Part shown: positions 22,330-35,060 of the stretch, in pieces
Numbering within the stretch: the first letter of the stretch is position 1
Layout of the letters: each line of letters opens with the position of its first letter
Source of the DNA: Monosporascus cannonballus
Lineage: Eukaryota > Ascomycota > Sordariomycetes > Xylariales
Assembly (NCBI GenBank): GCA_004154925.1
Contig: QJNS01000077.1
Span: forward strand, 186,001-250,000
Direction of reading: 5' to 3'
Length of the DNA stretch: 64,000 nucleotides
Program-made: the position numbers and the translations under genes
The notes under the pieces: generated by a model
Told to the model about the DNA's origin: nothing
What the model saw: only the letters and a program-made list of their open reading frames with translations
Databases searched by the model: none

Positions 22330-25300
22330 TATTGTATATCCCAAGACGAAACTCGTGTATCTCTCGTTTGTGTACTCCGAACAAACGTGATGGGAGATTT
22401 GAAGGTCGCAACCAGGACTGGTGAAATGTGGAATTATATGCGCAGCTGCTTTTGACCCCTACAAGGTAGTTCAAGATATCGAAGTGGGAGAAGGGGGATG
22501 AAGGCTCCTTGACGTCTGAGACAAACAATATACTGTAGCATGACAGCCTGCTGGCGGCGGTATGGCAGTGGTATGGAGGAAGGTGGCCCTTATATAGCGG
22601 TTTGATACTTTCGAGTGACAACACAGCAACTTTTGAAGGTGAAATCGGATTTTTAAGCAGCAGCAGATGAGCGGCTGTCTTACATATGAGACAACAGCCG
22701 CCTGAAAGCGTGGGCAAGTTGCATCTAGGTGCCAGGCTTACCGCAGCATCACAGCTGCAGCTGAGCTAGAAAGGCGAGTCTTGTCCAAAAAGACGACGTC
22801 CGTGGCGTTCAGTGCCCAGGCTAGTGGGAAGAAATATTGATTTGCTGTCGCGCACTGGCGGATCGAGAAGCGAGCGTACCTATACTGTTCGGGAAGTCAC
22901 TTTACCATTGAAAGTGGAAATCCGACCCCGATGAACGGACTCCATGCAGACATCCAACACACCAGGACCCTGCGCAGGCGCTATTTCGGCGTGAGCCGGC
23001 GAAAATGCGACCGCCAGTTGGTTGCGAGATAAGCGAAAGCCCATACCCCCCGGTGCGCTGCGGAGTAAACAACAAAGGATGCCCCAGTCGTGGGCATGGG
23101 AGGCATTCTAGTTGAACCGTTCCAGCCGCAGTTTTAAGCTCCCAAGCACGGAAGGCTGGTGCCCAAGCAGGAGCCGGAGGATGCCATTGTTCATACTCAG
23201 CACCTGAAGGGCTGAAACTCACATGTACTAGTCCATGACCTGGCTCGTATTCCAGAGCGGAAAGATGGGGGCGCATTGGGCTTCGTGCCAATTATGGTGA
23301 ATGCTGCTGCAGCCTTAGTTGGGCGAGCCTAGAAAGTCCCCCCCCAAGTGTTCCATGGCTACATTGAATGCTACACCATATGCATGTGATGAAGGAAAAA
23401 CATCGTGGGCAGGCACATGTTCTGGTGGTATTGTACCTCTGTATGCAACTCGGACTTTTGGAGGTTGTATTGGAATTGGATCATTTCCGTGACATTGGTA
23501 CTCGCTCAAACGATGTACCCTGTATGCATGCTACCTTTCTGCCTGTTGAATTCGAGGCCACTGTCGAGTACTGTGCAGCTTCTACAAGTAACACGGTAGC
23601 CAGCCGGTCAGCAACTTGACCTGGAATCGCCGTTGTGTGCCAGGGGCCCCATGGAAGAAAATGGACCTGGCGATAAAGGAAAAAGAAAGTGGTATTTTTT
23701 ACCACCGTGATCAACTAAAGAGAATCCATTTAAAGATAGATCTTCTTCTTATCAACAGGATCATGTAAATTTAGACAACCTATTCGAGTTGCTATCATAC
23801 AGCGACAAACAATTGATACAGCCTCTCCGGAGGTTTGGGTGAGGTTTGCGAGTCAGGGAGACTTTTTTCATGAGGCCCCCTGTTTGCGTGTCTTCGGCGG
23901 GCCGGATCTTTCAAAGATTCCCACCTGCAGTTATGGGTGGGTAGCAGCCACAACTTGGCAGGTCCCACCAGAGTGGAACGGCCGATAGGTGATCCACCGA
24001 GTACCACAAATGTTCCCAAACCATCTCCTCAGAGGCTTCCTCATCGCAGAAACTCGTCTCAAAGAATATTGTTCGCTGCTCATGTTCGCACGTGCTAATA
24101 CAGTCAAGGATCAGTTCGTTCAAGAAACTCTTGTGATAATGGAGGCCAAGCGAGAACAACACTCACTGATTGTGTCACCCAAGGCTCTGCTCCCGGGTGG
24201 TGCTAACTCTTATTCTCTATCAAACATCTGGTCGTTCACAGGCCTCGACTAGTCTTGTCATCTTGGAGTTCTCTCATAACTCGACCACGTCGTAATCTTC
24301 TCATTCTTCTCTTTATGGTGGCTCTGGCTCTGCGTAAATACAAATAGAGCACCACCTTCTCACCAGGATTCCTTCCGCCAGTTTTGAGGGCCCCTGTTTC
24401 GGCCTCATGGCCTTAGTCCCAAAGGTTGCGAGACAGATGCCAAAGTTGTAAAATGGATTCACAACCCACACCGATCGAGTCAATAGTCCCAATAATTGCA
24501 ATACTTGCAATAATTACCGAGTGACTCAGCAATCCCAAAAAGGGATCGCCCTGAAGACGCCTTGAGCTGTTTCTATTCGGCATCATGCTCTGGTCATAGA
24601 GAGAACTGGGCGCTTCAGGAATGGCAAGTTCTCAATATCTCACTCGCACTGTCACTTAGTCCTCTGCCATTATCGTTCAATGGACCAAGTGAGATTTGGG
24701 TTAGGGACTTGCGGGCTAGGGGGCTGTCACGATGGGGCATGGAGCCGGAAGCTGCGGGCATGCTACGCATCTCGGTCCATCATTCTGTGAGCTCTCCAAG
24801 CCACATGCTATGGATCTTCTTGCAACGACTCAAAGCCTGGAAAAAGAGGACCTTTATCGACGTTACGCCAGAGAGTGTCAGGGAGCTGTCTCCTCGGGCA
24901 CCCAGAGCAGACGCGACAAGGAGAATTAAAGAACCCCCAGCTAGAGCCTCGACGAAGGCTTGATAGTCGCTGTCGTTCACGTGAAAAATTCAGGAGGGCG
25001 GAATGAAGACAACTCCTCTGACAACTGTCCCGTGCAGGAGGTTCACTCCGCCGACAGAGGGGGAACACATAATGCACCCGGGATCCCGCCGATGTTCGCT
25101 ACCTCCTCGACACTTAGAGCTGTGAACCTTCCTCCTAACCATGCAGTGTGAACGCCCTGGCCCTTCGACTTAGGACCTACCAGCCAGTTGTCCGAACACC
25201 ATACCCACCGGAACCTTTAAAGAGGCAGACAGAACTCGAACTCTTGAAAATCCTGGAGAGGTATCTGTACTGCGGTTGTGCCGTCTCCGTCCCTATGCCA

Positions 25301-27550
25301 GGGACGAGAAGCGGTTTCCGGATCGTGTCGATGGCTCCCCTGGCCAGTTCTTCATGCGGCGCATCTTCGCCACTTGGCGAGGTCCTCTCGAAGAAATCGC
25401 AGCCAGCAGCACTTCGACCTTCTCTGGGAGAAGAAGCGCTACGCAATCGCCCTGCTACGGCATCAGGTTTTGCACTATTTAGTAGCCTCAGACCCCAGCT
25501 ACTGATATTGGAGTTAACTTCAGTCCTAACTTTATGCTAGCTTATCTCATTCGGTTGTTACTTGAGGTTATGGTACCTGCGGAACAGCCACCCCTAGACC
25601 TCCATGCCATCGATCGCACAAAGCCGTGATCTCCGCCATACTGACGTGTACTTAACGAGTCGGGGCATTGTACGGGTTTCTCGAATTGACGGCAGAACTC
25701 CTCGATCACCCTCCTTATTCTAGTCGTTTGGTATCTGTTCTTGGATCGCCACCTCTAGCCTTGTGATTGAATCCGGGGAGGGAATTATCGAAAGACCACA
25801 ACTCTTCGTCCTTCTGACTTAACACGACTGTAAGATACCTAGGTACATCGATTAAGTTTCCTATGTTGATGCGCTCGTCTTCTCAAGTCATGTTGGTACG
25901 TACTTTTTATAACGGGCGTACATGTTTCTATTTTAGGAACTACGGGAGAGGCTCTGGAGTATGAGTGAGAACGTGTCGACTGGTGAAACGTTGGTGGGGA
26001 GCAGAAATAGAGCTCAGTAGTTTACTCAGTACAGTAGCAGTGTACTTACGTCAAGTCCCACAGCTCTTTTGCAACCTCGGGCCATCGGAGCCTCAAGTAA
26101 GTCTTATCGTTTGAAATAAGCGATGATCGACCTTGCGTAATCGAGGGCGGTGTTTGGGCTAAGCATACATGCTGTACCCGCTTATGCGGTTCCTCTTCGC
26201 CAGCCGCCCGTCGGGTTCCCCTTCGGCCTCTCAGCACACGTTGCTCCCTTAGCCAAGCCCGACTTGCCACCGGTTGACACCTGGGTAGAGTTTACCTGCT
26301 TATGCCAAGGTATGCAAGGCGGAATGAAGCTAATATCGGCCCGGCAGACTGGCAACTGGCAGACTGGCACCCGTTCCGCGACGAACCCTAACTTGGTAGA
26401 TTCAACAACGCCCGATGAGGGAGAGCGCAAGAAGAGAGTTGTTGCCATGTGCGATACACATCGCGTCCACCTCGCACCCTCGCACTTCGTACTCTCGCGT
26501 CTAGCTATCAGTGCTCTGGCGATGCTACTTATCAAGTGTATGAACTATTCAAGAAGCCACCCGTCTTCGTTCTCTCTTTTGCGTATTATCACCGTGTTGT
26601 GTTGTCTCCGACCTCTTCTGCATTTGCGCGCCAAAAACGCTTTCGACGTCAGAGTCACGGTTTTTTTGCGCCGATCGGGGACCCCATCACTTATTTGACT
26701 CCCCCCCAGTCCGCCCGCTACCCGCGCGACCGCCCACTCTGCCAGTCTCCCTTTAGGTTTAGGTTAGGTAGCGTTACAGGTTGCGGATACAGATACTGAT
26801 ACCTGGGCAAGTCGCTTCAATCAATCAATCCCGCCACCCACCTCCCGCATCTGAATCCGTTGATACCTTATCCTGGAACATCTCAACTTTTACCCTGCTC
26901 AAGCTTATTATTATCCTGCTTATTGCCGATCCCGTACCATTCTGCCGCGTCTCTGCCCAGTTTCTCACTCAAACCCTTTAAGGTTCTGTTTCGCCTCAAT
27001 TCCTTTCCACTCATAATACCCACACCACCATACACACGAGCCACGTCGAGCCACGAGACTGCATCTAGCCTTTCGTCATCCCATGCATGCGTTAGGCCAT
27101 TCAGCATCTTCAGGGTAATCACCGCCATCAGCGACGAACAGCCAGCAAGCCCGACGCCACCATCGCCGTCGCGCTGCCGTTCCCGCTCCCGTCGCCGACG
27201 CCGCACTACGATCAATCTATATCCCTTTGCTTCCCACCGGCGCCGGATCATCAACCGGACACTCACGTACACCTAGGAACAATACGTGCGTCATCGGGCC
27301 GGCTCTGAGTAACCCGCCTCCCACTCCCGACCGTTGCTGTGCTGTGTTGTGTTGCGCCGTTGCATCTCTGTGTTGTGTGCGCGCATGATTCTTAGCGCGC
27401 GCACTTACATTTCAGTAAAAGGTGGCTGTGCTCACTCTCCTCACCCAGTCCGATACCGAATTATCTCTCCAGCAGCATCTGGACCTTGTTCCCGATCTTC
27501 TCGAGTACAATCGCCTTGGTACCGAGGTAGAAACAGACGAACCGTTGACG
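22330..27550. other. 5.2-kb gap with possible decayed coding at 24.7-25.5 kb
   Basis: No intact gene is seen. On the plus strand, coding-like pieces in different frames follow one another at about 24730-24930 (SLEKEDLYRRYAREC) and 25276-25505 (FFMRRIFATWRGPLEE, then RYAIALLRHQVLHYLV), separated by stops; this looks like a broken gene of unknown family. From about 26700 to 27550 the sequence is C/T-rich and is probably the psy2 promoter and leader. It includes a telomere-like tttaggtttaggttagg at 26754-26770. Confidence 0.4.
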
Positions 27551-30522
27551 ATGGCGGCACAGCCCGTGCCTCATCCGTCGACGGACAGGAAGCGAGTTAA
27601 GGTCTACGAACTTCGCAACAACGATTGGTTCGATCGTGGTACTGGTTTTTGCACTGCTTCGTTTAACTTTGTAAGTCTCCCTCTCTCCCCCTCACCCCTT
27701 CGCGCCTCGCCGTCGCCCCCGCCCTGAACTTCGTGTGTCGCGTGCGCCTATTCTATCTGTTAATGAAGTCTTCTTTTCTTGTAGTCCGAAGATGGCAACC
27801 AGAGAGACCCACGAGTACTAGTCGAGTCCGAAGAAGAACCTGATCGCGTGTTACTGGAGACGAGGATCTCTAAAGAGGATGGCTTCCACAAACAACAAGG
27901 TACGCCGCGCGCAAAGGGATACGCATCGGAGACCGGTTGTTGACGTTTGATTTCTAGAAACCCTGATCGTCTGGACCGAACCTAGCAATGGCGTCGATAT
28001 GGCTCTTAGTTTCCAGGAAGCCGAAGGCTGCGCCATGATCTGGTATAGCTGGCCCGACTCACCCGCGCGTACCGATACATCTGCTCGGACCTACGACTAA
28101 TTTCGGGTGTGCAGGAAGTTTATTAATACTGTGCAGCAACAGTATCACTCTGCCAATGCACAAGGTACCGCACTTTGATTCAACCACCTAGCGAAGAGGC
28201 TCCTAATTCTCTCGCGCAGATGATAGCTTATCCGACGACCTTGCCATGGATATGCCACATCCCATATCCTTCCCGCAGGCAACCTTGGCCAACCTGGTTG
28301 ATATCGAATCGCAAATGCGGATTATGAGTCAAACGGCGGGCGGTCGCGATGCCCTTACCAAATTTGTTCTGACCGAAGATTATATCGGGAAACTAATCCC
28401 CCTCGTTTACGAAGCCGAAGACCTCGAGGGACTCAACGAGCTGCATCGGCTTTGCAACATCATGAAGGTTATCATTCTGCTCAACGACACCAGTATTATA
28501 GAGCATGCTGTGTCAGATGAATGCGTGATGGGGGTCGTTGGTGCTTTGGAGTATGACCCGGACTTTCCAAGTCACAAGGCGAACCACCGGCAGTGGTTGG
28601 AGGCGAAGGGTAGATACAAGGAGGTTGTGCCCATCGAGGAGGCCCAGATCGTTAAGAAGATTCATCAGACCTACCGGCTGTCGTACCTGAAGGATGTCGT
28701 CCTCGCCAGGATCTTGGACGATAATACCTTCTCGGTCCTAAACTCGCTCATCTTCTTCAACCAGGTCGACATTGTACAGCATCTGCAAGCGAACCCCAAT
28801 TTTCTAAACGACCTCTTCAGCATATTCAAGCCGGGCCGACAAGACGCGAGCAAAAAGAAGGAAGCCGTCCTCTTCATACAGCAAATCACAGCAGTTGCCA
28901 AGAATCTCCAGCCGCCGGCTCGTCAGACCCTATACAATAATCTCCTCGCCCATGGCCTTCTCCATGTCATCAATTTCGGCCTTCGACACAACGATGTGGC
29001 GGTCCGCGTCGGCGCGACCGATATATTGATCGCCATGATAGACCACGATCCGATGATGATGCGCCAAACTCTCTACCGGCAGATCCACGAAAAGCAGCCG
29101 CCGCTTACCGACTCGCTCATCGACCTGCTTCTGGTGGAGGTCGATCTTGGCGTCAAGTCTCAGATTTCCGATGCGCTAAAGGTACTTCTCGATCCGGGTC
29201 CGCCTGCTCAAACTGAAGCCTTCGCCAAGGCGAACGGCGAATTTGCGGCGCGAGCTGCAGCAAGGTTGGCGCCGAGCGCAGACCCGCAGCAAGATCAGTT
29301 CCTGGACCTCTTCTACGAATATTCGGCTGTCAAACTGTTCCAGCCCTTGATTAAACTCAAGGACCGAGCGAGTATGGAGTTCTCGCCGCAACAGGCTTCC
29401 ATGTTCAGCTACCTTATAGAGATCCTGTGCTTCTTCATTCGACAGCATCACAATCGCAGCAAGTGCTTCGTTATGCATAACGACATTGTTACTCGCGTTG
29501 GACAGCTCCTGGCCTGTCCAGAAAAATTCCTGAAGCTTGGTAAGTCGAATGGATAGATTCAGATAGATTCGATTACAGCAGTAACTAACGGGATGCAAGT
29601 TGCCATCCGCTTCCTTCGGCAACTCCTCAACCTCCATGATCAGTTCTATATCAACCACATGTCGGAGAAGAAGGTGCTAGGGCCGATTCTTGACGTCTTG
29701 ATAGAGATTATGCCGCGGGATAACTTACTAAGCTCCGCATGCTTAGAGTTTTTCGAATTCATCAGGAAGGAAAACGTGAAGGACCTCGTTAAGCATCTGG
29801 TGGAAAACTATCGGGAGAAGATACAGAGCCTGAGTTATCTCGAGCTTTTCAACACCTTGATCATGCGATACGACCAGACCGGAGGATACACGGCCAATCT
29901 TGATTACTTCCTGGAAACAGCGGAAGAAGACGTTGGTGGGCGGCGGCGGACGAATATAATAAATCCGCGGACCGGGAGGTTAATGGAACACATCGCCTTC
30001 GACCAAGCCGAGGAGGAATACTGGAATACTTCAGATGATGAAGACGAGGTGTCTCTACCACAGGACACGCAGACGCAATCCCCAGATCGGCTATTGGAAA
30101 TGAAGGAAAAGTCACAGAGGAAATTAGTCGATTACGCGTCAGACGAAGACCCTGATGACAACGTCGAGGCCGGCGCGCTCTCGGCGGACGAGGACAAGGC
30201 GGACACTGAGACAAGGGAGGACGGGGCGTCAAAGTCAAACGGTGATTCGGCCGGTGTTGCTCCACCTCCTGAGCGGCTGTCCGAAAAGAGAAGGCGCGAA
30301 GAGGATGAAGAGGACGACCTCGGAAAGATGATCCAAACGAAGCGGCGGAATAGTATGACGGCCAACTCCAACCCATCCGCTACTCCGGGGTTGATACGCA
30401 AGAAGAAAAGCGTGGCGAGTGCCAGAGACACCGGCGGAGGTCCGAGGAAAATCGCCATCAGCCTATCCCAGAACACGAAGGCTGGCAACGAACAAACCAG
30501 CAACCAGCCAGACGAAGCATGA
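27551..30522 (+). CDS. psy2: Protein phosphatase 4 regulatory subunit 3 (SMEK/Psy2)
   Basis: Six exons: 27551-27670, 27785-27899, 27958-28042, 28115-28164, 28220-29539 and 29600-30522. All junctions keep frame with GT-AG sites; the product is 870 residues. Residues about 9-115 form the EVH1/PH-like domain (RKRVKVYELRNNDWFDRGTG..., ETLIVWTEPSNG, FQEAEGCAMIWKFI). The SMEK domain follows (HPISFPQATLANL, HRLCNIMKVIILLNDTSI, LNSLIFFNQVDIVQHLQ). An armadillo-like region reaches about residue 690, and the tail is acidic and disordered with basic clusters (EKRRREEDEEDD). The protein targets PP4 catalytic subunit to substrates in DNA-damage recovery, chiefly in the nucleus (family knowledge). The frame stays open upstream of the chosen ATG into a C/T-rich leader, so a longer N-terminus is possible, but the EVH1 domain begins just after the chosen Met. 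Confidence 0.93.
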
Positions 30523-31769
30523 AAGGATCCGAGTCGGATCTGTCGATGTCTTACGCAACGTTCACAAGTCGGTTTTGGTCACCGCCGATGGCGAATTAAA
30601 GGGGCGATCGGAGTTCGGCGCCCGGGGTGGTTCATGGAATTTATCCGAGTGGCGCAAACCTTGCCTTCCTGTCAGGAGCTGCCCGGGAGGCGGATGAACA
30701 ATGTTCGCCGCGTAGAGAGAGGCCAGTCTTGGTGTCGATCGAGACCAACGGACGGCACCGGGCGGCCCGATTCTTCCGGTGAATTGTTTCTAGGGAGGCA
30801 CCTTCATCTCCCTGTTGTGCTCCGCCACATGGCATAAGAATGGCGTGTATTATTTATCACCATGACTTGGCGCGGTTCGCTTGGAAGATACTTAGGCATC
30901 TTGAGATCCCACTGACGGTGGTAGATAACTGGGACTTGCCTACATGCCCAAATGATATGAAAGGCATCTATCTTTTTGGTGATACCCTCATTCGACTGTC
31001 TTTATACATATTATCAATGTGACCTCCCGTCGTATGTAGCCCGACGCCAGTGATGGCGTGGCTGTCCATAGCCCCCGAAGCACGACGTTAACGCACAGTT
31101 GCGGTATGGGAAGGTCAAGAATTGTTCCGGGAAACTAAACGGGTCGCCGCTGAGAGTAGCGGGAAGTCGACACGTGAGGGGCTACAGCTTGCTACGAATG
31201 TAGGTATAAAACACGGTGCCCAGGTATCTGCGGTTGGTCATGCCTGGCATATGTCGCAGTCAATATAGGTATTGAGAGGACTAACAATGATAAAGGCGAG
31301 GCGACCGAGCGGAACAACGGTTGTTCTGGGGCTGGACTATGCACAGCTAGCTACATGGCGTTTCCAAGCCTCCCACGAAGTCCCTGGTGAGCCCGAGTGT
31401 CTGGTGAAATGTTAACACCATCTATCGTCTGTTGATGAATATAGAGAGGGAGACAGGCTAGCTACGGCGTACAGGTCAAGTTCCGGCACGGGGTGATGCA
31501 CCATCTCTCTCCTATGCGGTTGTTAGGAACGAGGCGCAACGGGGTCCTGAATATCATCCCTGTCGCTTGTTGCGAAGACACGGGAGATCATCGAAACCTT
31601 TCACTTCTGCGGCGCGATTCCCTCATATATTGCGGCGCATGATTTGTATACGGCCTTGTATCTAATACACAGGAAGAAAACCACGATGAATGCACACATC
31701 AAACCGCTCTCTAGCACCCCTCCGCGCGTGAGGAGGCAGCCCTATCTATCTATCTATCTATCTATCTTT
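30523..31769. other. Intergenic after psy2
   Basis: No supported gene. It ends in a CTAT microsatellite that touches the stop codon of the minus-strand oxidoreductase. Confidence 0.5.
31741..31768. repeat. CTAT microsatellite
   Basis: About six copies of ctat(c) in a row, immediately after (minus strand) the stop of the MDR oxidoreductase at 31770. Length here is likely to vary between strains. Confidence 0.85.
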
Positions 31770-33252
31770 CTATAGCTTCGCATCCGCCGCCGCCTCAGCG
31801 TCACCGTCCGTCGAGGAAGAGATCTCGACGACCAGCTTCCCGAACTGCCGGCCCTCGCGCATGTCCTCGAACAGGGCCTCGATGCCCGCGATGTCGTCGA
31901 GGCCCCGGGCGACGCGGCTGACGATCGGCGCGATCCGCCTCTCGCGCACGAAGGCCACCATGTCGGCGAACTCGGCCCGCGAGCCCATCGTGCTGCCCCG
32001 CAGCTCGATGTTCTGCAGCACGGCGCCCATATGCCAGTCCATCTTGGGCGCGATCGTCTGTCGGTGTTTGCGGGTCAGCCATTGCTATGTAAACGCTCGG
32101 ACGCGGAGAGGAGTGACGGGAGTATTTCAACTCGTGTGTCAAGAACTGAATGCCCGCCTTCGGAAAAGGAACCGACGGGTAAACTTGACTCTCAAAAAGG
32201 GCAGTGACGGGGTAAGAGGCACTCGGAACCATGCTTACCATCCCATAGTTCGCAATAATGCCGCCAGGCCGTAGCAGCCGCACCGTGCGTGTCACGATGT
32301 CCCCGCCCGCGCCATCAATCACGGCATCGAGGTAGGGCCTCTCGTGCGGCAACAGCGCCGCCAGCTGCTTCTCCCAGGGGCCGTCGCCAGAGTCCCTATA
32401 CGACACGCCACCCCTAGCGCCCAGCGCCACGGCGCGCTCTATCTTGCCGGCCGACGACGACGTAACCCAGACGTCGCAGCCGCGCGCCACGGCGAACTGC
32501 AGAGCGGCGAGTGCGACGCCGCCACCTATTCCGGTGACGAGGACGTTGAACCTTCTCCCATTTTCGGTCTCGTCGCCGGCGATCAGGGGCGCCCCGGCCT
32601 TGGTCACGAGCGCGCGCCACGCCGTGAGCCCGACGAGCGGCAGCGCGGCGGCCTCGGCGTGCGAGAGGTGGTCCGGGCACGGCTCGACCTCGGCCTCGGG
32701 GACGGCGATCCAGTCCTGCGCGTAGCCGACGGCGGGGTAGGCGCGGGAGCCGCCGACGATGGCGAACTTCTTGGGGTCCTCGGGCCCCGCGGGGTCCGAC
32801 GCCCAGCCCCGGGACGGCGTCAGCAGCACGCGCCTGTGCAGCAAGTGGTCCGCCGCCCGTGCGCTGCACGAGGGCCCCAGCGCCGTGACCGTGCCGACGC
32901 CGTCCGCGAGCAGCGGTGACTCGAACGAGATCCCCGGGTACAGGTGCTGCCGCATGAAGTGGTCCCGGTGGTTCAACGATGCTGCGTGGATCCGGACGAG
33001 CACCTCGCCCGGACCTGGCCTTGGTTTTGGCGTCTCCTTGAGCTGGAGCCTAGATAGATCGCCGGGGCGGCGGTCTGTTAGCCAGCTTACCCATGTTCGC
33101 GGGTTGGGAACGTGGTGTGGAGGACAAATATGTGCATATATGTATATAGGTAGAGTATACGAGTGGCGGTGGGTTTGGCCGGGGGAAGCTCACGGATAGT
33201 AGACCTCGCCCGGCTTCCCCTCGGTTTTCTCGAGGGTGAGAACGCGCGGCAT
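31770..33252 (-). CDS. MDR-superfamily oxidoreductase (quinone-oxidoreductase/ADH-like)
   Basis: Three exons, 33252-33194, 33049-32239 and 32057-31770, give 385 residues. The introns are 144 and 181 bases, the second with a GGCTGACC branch. The N-terminus MPRVLTLEKTEGKPGEVYYP joins LQLKETPKPRPGPGEVLVRI, the usual GroES-like start. The NAD(P)-binding motif LVTGIGGGVALAAL lies near 189-202. IDGAGG and RLLRPGGIIANYGM follow, then the C-terminal GSRAEFADMVAFV and GKLVVEI. The usual catalytic zinc Cys is replaced (SLNHRDH) and there is no Cys cluster for structural zinc, which fits zinc-independent quinone-oxidoreductase-like members. The substrate is unknown. The gene is very G+C-rich with long shadow frames on both strands. 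Confidence 0.85.
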
Positions 33253-33899
33253 CCTGGGCGATTTGATCTAAGCTAGACTAAACGCTAAATCTTGATAAAA
33301 AAAATTGGAAGCGGCTTGATGCGACGCGGCAGGACGTAAGGGACGCTATTATGAGTACGCTATATCGTCGTCATGGTTTTGGAACTCGATTGGTCCCAGG
33401 GAGCTAGTTAAGGTAATTCCTTCTGTATGTAAACTATTTTACCACCCCGCAGCTCCCCTATTCCTGGCGCCAAGGAAGATGTCCCAGTGGGGGTTTGGTA
33501 ATACATACCTCGGTAATAAGCACCGAGTGCTGAACTGACCCATACATCCGGGCCATACCTATTAAGTTGCTTTCCTATTAGGAAGGGCCAGATATATAAG
33601 AAAAATAGATGGCATAATAATCCCATTAAACGGCAAGAATTTATCAGCCCATTTCGACGGAATAGGCCCGGGGCGTATGAACTTGGGTCCAGACTCATAA
33701 CAGAAGGCGATCAAGGGTGGGGGCGAGGAGGGCTTGTATATTCTCTATGACCCCAGTCCTTATACAATGCGGGATTTCCACCTCTTTGCCCCTATTAAGC
33801 ACATAGTTATCGGGTCGTCAATACAGATGACCCGCTGTCTAGGGCCTCTACCAAAGAGACAGGTGTGAACACATAGTATAATAGCCCCATTGCCTTGCG
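33253..33899. other. Intergenic
   Basis: Only short frames without recognisable domains are present; no gene is called. Confidence 0.5.
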
Positions 33900-35060
33900 C
33901 TAAACAGCGATGCCCGCCTCGACCTTCTTACCTTTGACGCCGTTCTGTTCCACAAAGGCACTGCCAACAATAGAGGACGCTACCCAACACGGTGCCAACG
34001 GTAAACGCGCTTGTCATCCCGTTACTATATGATCGCACAACCGCAGGGGCGAGTTTCTCCGGGGCGAGATCTGCCTGATCGGATGCGCCGCCGCCCAGCA
34101 CTATGGCGGGGTCCAGATCCGGAGCTCCGGCCGCGAGCTCTTGTATCAGCTAGTTGAAAAGAGTGCGGCGAGAGACTGTCGCCATCCGACGCCGATACCG
34201 AGAGTGTTAGCAGACCGCCCCCACCAACGTCAGGACTCTGCTGAAAATCATAAACGGCACGAACTACACGGAGCGCTAGAACGGCCCGCCCGCGAACGCT
34301 GTGTCGATGATGTTCGCAACCAGCATCGGCAGACTCCGCATCCCGGATCCTATGGCGCCGGGTTCCTGGACGACCTGGAACTATACGAGGACGTAATGTA
34401 TAAAGCCGAAGAATCCGGCGCCGAGGGCGAACTTGTAGGTGGCGCAAGACCGGACGGTGCCGTTCTTGATAGTACAGAGCGCGACCGTGGCACTGTCCCC
34501 TATCCATCATTGGACCGCGACGAATTCAAGGATGAGCGCGTCGTATCACGACAAACAACGCGATGATGCGCCCGCTGTTCCATTGATATGTGTTGCCGCC
34601 CCATTGAAGCCCAAGGGGTGCGCAACTATGGCAGGGATGAAGAGTACGGTGCCGATGGGTCAAAACGCCCGATCATCGAAGGCACCCCGCGAGGCGTAGG
34701 TCTTGAGCAGGCTTGGCTTCTGAAAGAGAGAACACGACAACGAAGGAGGTCACTGCACCGATGGGGATGTTTATCCAGAAACACCATCGCCATGACTGTC
34801 GAGACACCAGCAAGATATTGGAGGAACGGGAGCGGCGGTGACATACAAGTTTGTCGGTGAAGGCTCCGCCCGGAGGGGGCCCAGCTATAGCAGCTACTCC
34901 ATACGTACCGCCAGTCAGGGCGCTGAACAAAAAGTCGAACTCAGATTGGTATTCCTGTGCCACGCGGGATTGCAGTCTTTTGAGTGGTACACTATAGGAC
35001 AATATGAGCAAAGCGCCGGGCAGCAGACCAACGTTACACACAGAGTACGGGGCTGCGCAG
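33900..35060 (-). pseudogene. Decayed DHA2-type MFS transporter
   Basis: Family landmarks occur in correct order on the minus strand but in broken frames. LLPGALLILSYSVPLKR, GGTYGVAAIAG and GGAFTDKL (about 34870-35030) come first. A 52-base intron (GTATGT...CGACAG) still splices to SWRWCFWINIPIGAV. Then come GDSATVALCTIKNG (about 34480), GSGMRSLPMLVANII (about 34340), a stop-interrupted PFMI region, and PDLDPAIVLGGGASD (about 34110). The last piece, AFVEQNGVKGKKVEAG, ends with a stop at 33900. There are several stops and frameshifts and the N-terminal half is missing. DHA2 transporters are 14-TM proton-coupled drug or metabolite exporters; this copy cannot make one. Its 5' end near 35060 is approximate. 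Confidence 0.85.

Noticed and set aside
22902..23714. Minus-strand frames of 64-129 codons
   Set aside because: No domain, no consistent splice joints, and overlapping plus-strand frames of similar quality.
32344..32919. Long plus-strand frame (191 codons) opposite the MDR oxidoreductase
   Set aside because: Low-complexity Arg/Gly-rich translation with no domain; a shadow of the GC-rich oxidoreductase exon.
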